Source of the DNA: Scytonema hofmannii PCC 7110
GTDB taxonomy: Bacteria; Cyanobacteriota; Cyanobacteriia; Cyanobacteriales; Nostocaceae
Length of the DNA stretch: 64,000 nt
Direction: 5' to 3'
Assembly: GCF_000346485.2 (NCBI RefSeq)
Contig: NZ_KQ976354.1
Location: 1,827,211 to 1,891,210, forward strand
Part shown: positions 60,751 to 64,000 of the stretch, in pieces
Layout of the letters: every line of letters begins with the position of its first letter
How positions within the stretch are numbered: the first letter of the stretch is position 1
Notes under the pieces: generated by a model
What the model was told of the DNA's origin: nothing
The model's input: only the letters and a program-made list of their open reading frames with translations
Database searches by the model: none
Made by a program: the position numbers and the translations under genes

Positions 60751-62286
60751 ATGATTAGCCACTTTAAATCAGATTCTATTCCCTTGACCCAAGAAAACGA
60801 TTTTCTGCCTCCTCTGAGTCGTTGGACAACTTACGGTGGAATGTTTATTTTAGTAGTCCTAAGTTTAGCTGTTCCAATTGCTTCTGTGAGTAAATATAAA
60901 GAGGTTGTGAAAACAGAAGCTGTTATCCGCCCTGCTGGTGAATTGCGAATTGTTCAAGCAGCAACAGAGGGTCAAATTATACAAATCTCGGTTCAAGAAA
61001 ATCAACTTATTAAAAAAGGAGATATCATAGCCACAATTGATGATTCACATTTGCAAACTAAAAAAAGCCAATTACAAAGCAACATTCAGCAAGCAAAATT
61101 ACAACTTCTTCAAATTAACTCTCAAATTTATGCTCTCAACAATCAAATTCGTGCTGAAACTGAGCGCGTACACCGCACTGTTGCTTCTGCCAAAGCCGAT
61201 CTCAGTGGACGCATTCGTTCATATCAAGATAAAAGAATGACGACTGTTGCAGAAGTTCAAGAGGCTGAAGCAAATGTTGGGATATCTGAAGAGGAATTGC
61301 ATAAAGCTCATGCAGAATTAAGATCGGCACAAGCAAATTTAAATGCTGCTCGGTCAGCCTTGATAGCTGCACGCTCCAAACAAAATCGATATGAGATGGC
61401 GGCTATTGTAGGAGCGCTGTCAAAAGACCAGTTAGAAGAAGCGCAACTCGCTGCTAACCAACAAGAACAAGCAGTGGAGGCACAAAAAGCAGTTGTTGAA
61501 GCACAAAAACAAACTATCGCTCGCCTCGAGCAAGCTGTTTCTGCATCTATTGCCAAACGACAACGAGTACAAGTTGCTTTAAATCCTAGCTATTCAGAAG
61601 TTGCGATCGCAACGGAACGTATTGCTCAAGAAAAAGCAGCCGGAAGAGCTAGCTTGGCTACATTGGATAAAGAACGTCAAGCTCTGATAGCTCAAAGGAT
61701 TGAAGCCCAAAAACAGTTAGACCGAGATATTCGCGAATTGCAACAAGTGGGTATGGATATCAGACAAACAATTGTCACAGCCCCATCTGATGGGACTATC
61801 TTCAAACTCAACTTACGAAATATCGATCAAACCGTGCGTTCTGGAGAAGAAATTGCCCAAATTGCTCCTAACGACACTAAAGTGATGGCTAAGAGTTCGG
61901 TGAGTTCAGAAGACGTAAGTAAAGTCAAAGTTGGTCAACCAGTTCACGTGAGAATATCTGCATGTCCTCATCCAGATTACGGCACTCTTAAAGGTAAAGT
62001 CACAGCTATTTCTCCAGATGCGTTCGGCGGAGCCGTGCCGCAGGCATTCGCACCTCAAGCTCAAGCTCAAGGTGCTAACCCCAATAGCGGTACGACTGCT
62101 AGTAAGATGATGACGGGTGGTGCTTTCTACGAAGTTAGTATAGAACCAGAAAACCTGGTGTTATCTCAAGGCAAAAGCCAATGCCAAATAAGTTTGGGAA
62201 TGCAAGGCAGAGCAGATATTATCTCTCGCGAAGAAACTGTATTACAATTCTTCTTGAGAAAGGCAAAATTGATGGCTAATTTTTAA
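60751..62286 (+). CDS. HlyD-family membrane-fusion (periplasmic adaptor) protein
   Basis: 511 residues. Cytosolic N-terminus, one membrane segment (about 30-48: GMFILVVLSLAVPIASVSKY by position), lipoyl half (PAGELRIVQAATEGQIIQIS, VQENQLIKKGDIIATIDDSH), a long coiled coil (about 100-330), then a beta-barrel (VTAPSDGTIFKLNLRNIDQT, VRSGEEIAQIAP). It links the ABC exporter to an outer-membrane TolC-type channel encoded elsewhere. Operon with exporter. Confidence 0.93.
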   Translation: MISHFKSDSIPLTQENDFLPPLSRWTTYGGMFILVVLSLAVPIASVSKYKEVVKTEAVIRPAGELRIVQAATEGQIIQISVQENQLIKKGDIIATIDDSHLQTKKSQLQSNIQQAKLQLLQINSQIYALNNQIRAETERVHRTVASAKADLSGRIRSYQDKRMTTVAEVQEAEANVGISEEELHKAHAELRSAQANLNAARSALIAARSKQNRYEMAAIVGALSKDQLEEAQLAANQQEQAVEAQKAVVEAQKQTIARLEQAVSASIAKRQRVQVALNPSYSEVAIATERIAQEKAAGRASLATLDKERQALIAQRIEAQKQLDRDIRELQQVGMDIRQTIVTAPSDGTIFKLNLRNIDQTVRSGEEIAQIAPNDTKVMAKSSVSSEDVSKVKVGQPVHVRISACPHPDYGTLKGKVTAISPDAFGGAVPQAFAPQAQAQGANPNSGTTASKMMTGGAFYEVSIEPENLVLSQGKSQCQISLGMQGRADIISREETVLQFFLRKAKLMANF

Positions 62287-62321
62287 GATTTGCAACAATT
62301 TATATAGATATTTAGTGTTCT

Positions 62322-62741
62322 TTAGGAATACCAATTTTCGATTTGCAAGTCATTAAAATTAGCATAATCTGATACATTGTTGGTTACCAAAATCAACTGA
62401 TTGACTTTGGCAATTGCAGCAATTTGACTATCTACAAAAGAGGGAGGTTTACCTAGCTTAGTCAAACGCGCCCTCTCCAAAGCATGCCATTCAGCAGCTG
62501 CTTCATCATAAGGGAGAAAAGGTAATTTCGCTTTTACCTCTGTTTGAAAGTATTGTTCTAGTTCTTCACGCTTTCTTGATGGTTGTAATCGATGTAAACC
62601 GAATAAAAGCTCATGCCAAACTACAGTTGCTGTTGACATTTTTCCTGCATTATGCAGTAAATTAGCCATAACTTTTGCACTAGGTCTTGGCTTCATGGGT
62701 TCGGAAATTATATTACTATCTAGTAGAAATATAAGGTTCAC
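62322..62741 (-). CDS. VapC-family PIN toxin
   Basis: 139 residues. FLLDSNIISEPMKPRPSAKV (first Asp), VVWHELLFGLHRLQPSRKRE, PPSFVDSQIAAIAKVNQLIL (Asp) and VTNNVSDYANF (Asp) are the VapC PIN motifs. RNase toxin. Start overlaps the antitoxin stop by 4 bp. Confidence 0.93.
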   Translation of the reverse strand: MNLIFLLDSNIISEPMKPRPSAKVMANLLHNAGKMSTATVVWHELLFGLHRLQPSRKREELEQYFQTEVKAKLPFLPYDEAAAEWHALERARLTKLGKPPSFVDSQIAAIAKVNQLILVTNNVSDYANFNDLQIENWYS

Positions 62742-62980
62742 AAATTCACCTCGCGTCCGGAGGATTTATCGCGAACATCTCCAAAAATAGCATCGATATC
62801 GATATCTAATTCGGCAATATTATGCTGCCGTCGAAACTCTTCTAAACTGTTACCAAACTTGCCATTATTATCATTGGATGGAGTGTAAATAATTTCAATT
62901 CTTACCTCTTGACCATCCGGAATATCTAGATTTTCTGAAATTTCCAAGGTTTGACCGCGTTTAATGGCCGTGATGTGCAT
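62738..62980 (-). CDS. VapB-like antitoxin
   Basis: 80 residues. HITAIKRGQTLEISENLDIP, DGQEVRIEIIYTP is an AbrB/prevent-host-death-like short strand domain; acidic tail with DIDIDAIFGDVRD binds the PIN toxin. Overlaps VapC by 4 bp. Ribosome site AAGGAGAGTC. Confidence 0.85.
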   Translation of the reverse strand: MHITAIKRGQTLEISENLDIPDGQEVRIEIIYTPSNDNNGKFGNSLEEFRRQHNIAELDIDIDAIFGDVRDKSSGREVNL

Positions 62981-63120
62981 TTTCGGACTCTCCTTATTTT
63001 GACAAAATTTTAACTGATAGAGTACGCTCGTTGCTATAGAGCATGGTCGCGAACCAAATACATCTATATTTTACTAAAATGCTAGAATTATATGTTGAAG
63101 ACACTTGCCATATTGCTGAA

Positions 63121-63405
63121 ATGTCAGAAACCTCTCCACCCAAAGACTGTAGAGTAGATTTGAGGGTGACACAAGAACAAAAAGAACTCTTAGAAAGAGC
63201 CGCAAACCTCAAAGGAGTGTCCTTGAGTGCTTATACCCTTTTTCATCTGCTTCCCATCGCTAGACAGGATATAAACTCCCAAGAAAGGCTAGTGCTATCA
63301 GATCGAGATCGAGATTTATTCATGTCTGTGATGGAAAATCCCCCGGAGCTTAAGGGAAAACTTAAAACTACACTGCAAAAGTTCCGGAAAAAATATGACA
63401 AGTAG
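63121..63405 (+). CDS. DUF1778 (TacA-like) antitoxin
   Basis: 94 residues from ATG 63121 (MSETSPPKDCRVDLRVTQEQ). RHH-type strand-helix RVDLRVTQEQKELLERAANL, then LSDRDRDLFMSVMENPPEL, the classical DUF1778 pattern (LS..D...F...L..PP). The open frame to 63043 is optional and lacks similarity. Overlaps the acetyltransferase by 11 bp. Confidence 0.88.
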   Translation: MSETSPPKDCRVDLRVTQEQKELLERAANLKGVSLSAYTLFHLLPIARQDINSQERLVLSDRDRDLFMSVMENPPELKGKLKTTLQKFRKKYDK

Positions 63406-63916
63406 TGAGAGGAGGTGGAATTTTCTGCCGATAGAAAAGAAATATAAAAAAGATTCCTTTGATTGTGGGTATCCAGTTCTCAACGAATATCTGAAAAAAT
63501 ATGCTCGGCAAAACCATCAAAAAGGGATTGCCAAAATTTTTGTTGCTATCCTAGAAGCAGATGGAATTAAAGTTGATGGTTACTATACGCTCAGTGCCAG
63601 CATTATTGAGTATGAGTTTCTTCCAGAATTTTACAAAAAAAAGTTACCTGCATATCCAATTCCTGCTACGTTGATTGGTAAGTTGGCAGTGGATAATTCT
63701 GTTAAGGGACAAGGTTTAGGAGGAGAACTTTTAGCCGATGCGCTATATCGCATTGTTCGCGCTTCTCAAGAAATTGGTATTTTTGCGGTAAGAGTTGATG
63801 CCATAGATTTACAGGCAAAGGAATTTTATCTCAAACACGAATTTATTCCATTCCAAGATAGCCAATTATCTCTTGTCTTATCTCTAGAAACCATTAATAG
63901 AGAGTTTGATTTTTAA
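63395..63916 (+). CDS. GNAT acetyltransferase toxin (TacT-like)
   Basis: 173 residues. FDCGYPVLNEYLKKYARQNH, VDGYYTLSASIIEYEFLPEF, IPATLIGKLAVDNSVKGQGL with the acetyl-CoA loop (VKGQGLGG), then ADALYRIVRASQEIGIFAVR and EFYLKHEFIPFQDS. Matches tRNA-acetylating TA toxins paired with DUF1778. Intact. Confidence 0.9.
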   Translation: MTSSERRWNFLPIEKKYKKDSFDCGYPVLNEYLKKYARQNHQKGIAKIFVAILEADGIKVDGYYTLSASIIEYEFLPEFYKKKLPAYPIPATLIGKLAVDNSVKGQGLGGELLADALYRIVRASQEIGIFAVRVDAIDLQAKEFYLKHEFIPFQDSQLSLVLSLETINREFDF

Positions 63917-63964
63917 CTCAATTCTCATTGTAATAATAAATACATGGATATATAATAATTCATA

Positions 63965-64000
63965 CTTTCGTGAGGTACAGAAGTAATGAATTAACTGCAC
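63965..64000. repeat. Copy of the GTGAAGTACAGAAT flank repeat
   Basis: CTTTCGTGAGGTACAGAAGT then AATGAATTAACTGCAC resembles 40539-40575 and 41825-41860, so that sequence is a dispersed repeat. The copy is cut by the window end. Confidence 0.5.

Overview
The window looks like chromosome from a filamentous, probably heterocyst-forming cyanobacterium (Nostocales). The evidence is the many GCGATCGC (HIP1-like) octamers, heptameric short tandem repeats between genes, a sigC-furA-peptidoglycan-binding gene order like that of Anabaena/Nostoc, an mntCAB manganese transporter, many toxin-antitoxin (TA) modules and CHAT/TPR/AAA signalling genes. Species cannot be assigned from the sequence alone.

Layout. 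1-4.8 kb is a graveyard of DNA-defence genes: a HerA C-terminal fragment, an SbcD/SbcC pair collapsed by an internal deletion, an intact-looking tRNA-guanine-transglycosylase-like gene, a scrap of HsdR, a RelE-type TA module and two clusters of a 67-bp tandem repeat. 4.8-6.5 kb is an unrecognised three-gene operon. 6.7-18.5 kb is mostly core: tRNA-Pro, lipA, gpsA, sigC, furA, a peptidoglycan-binding protein, a GAF histidine kinase and an HtrA protease, mixed with gene scraps (recN tail, DUF4351 tail). 18.7-20.4 kb holds a ParA-like ATPase, a helical protein and an Mrr-like nuclease. 20.8-25 kb holds Uma2, a PPIase, a NUDIX hydrolase, pgk and a universal stress protein. 25-36.7 kb is a defence-like island: a transposase remnant, a helicase split by an ISAs1-type insertion sequence (IS) with a 10-bp target duplication, an Mrr-like nuclease with a ParB-like protein, an OLD-type ATPase with a DUF4276 protein, and a TPR protein. 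36.9-39.6 kb is mntCAB. 39.7-48.8 kb is rearranged: segmental duplications, CHAT remnants, HicBA/DUF4365, an internally deleted IS, MazEF, nagZ, a UPF0175-PIN pair and a collapsed SNF2 helicase. 48.8-51.4 kb is a two-component system with a His-rich lipoprotein. 52-57 kb holds an unknown gene pair, a GH13/CBM20 glycosidase and an AAA-like protein. 57.3-62.3 kb is a type I export locus with two tandem double-glycine-leader proteins. 62.3-63.9 kb is VapBC plus a DUF1778/GNAT pair.

Themes. (1) Partition-type proteins (ParA-like, ParB-like) sit in operons with Mrr-like PD-(D/E)XK nucleases at two unrelated places. (2) At least two large genes or gene pairs have lost their middles while both ends remain. 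(3) TTTCAT direct repeats spaced 11 bp apart lie upstream of both mntC and the two-component operon. (4) A duplicated piece of nagZ has become a leader ORF coupled to a TA antitoxin. (5) A C39 peptidase-ABC exporter is adjacent to its probable substrates.
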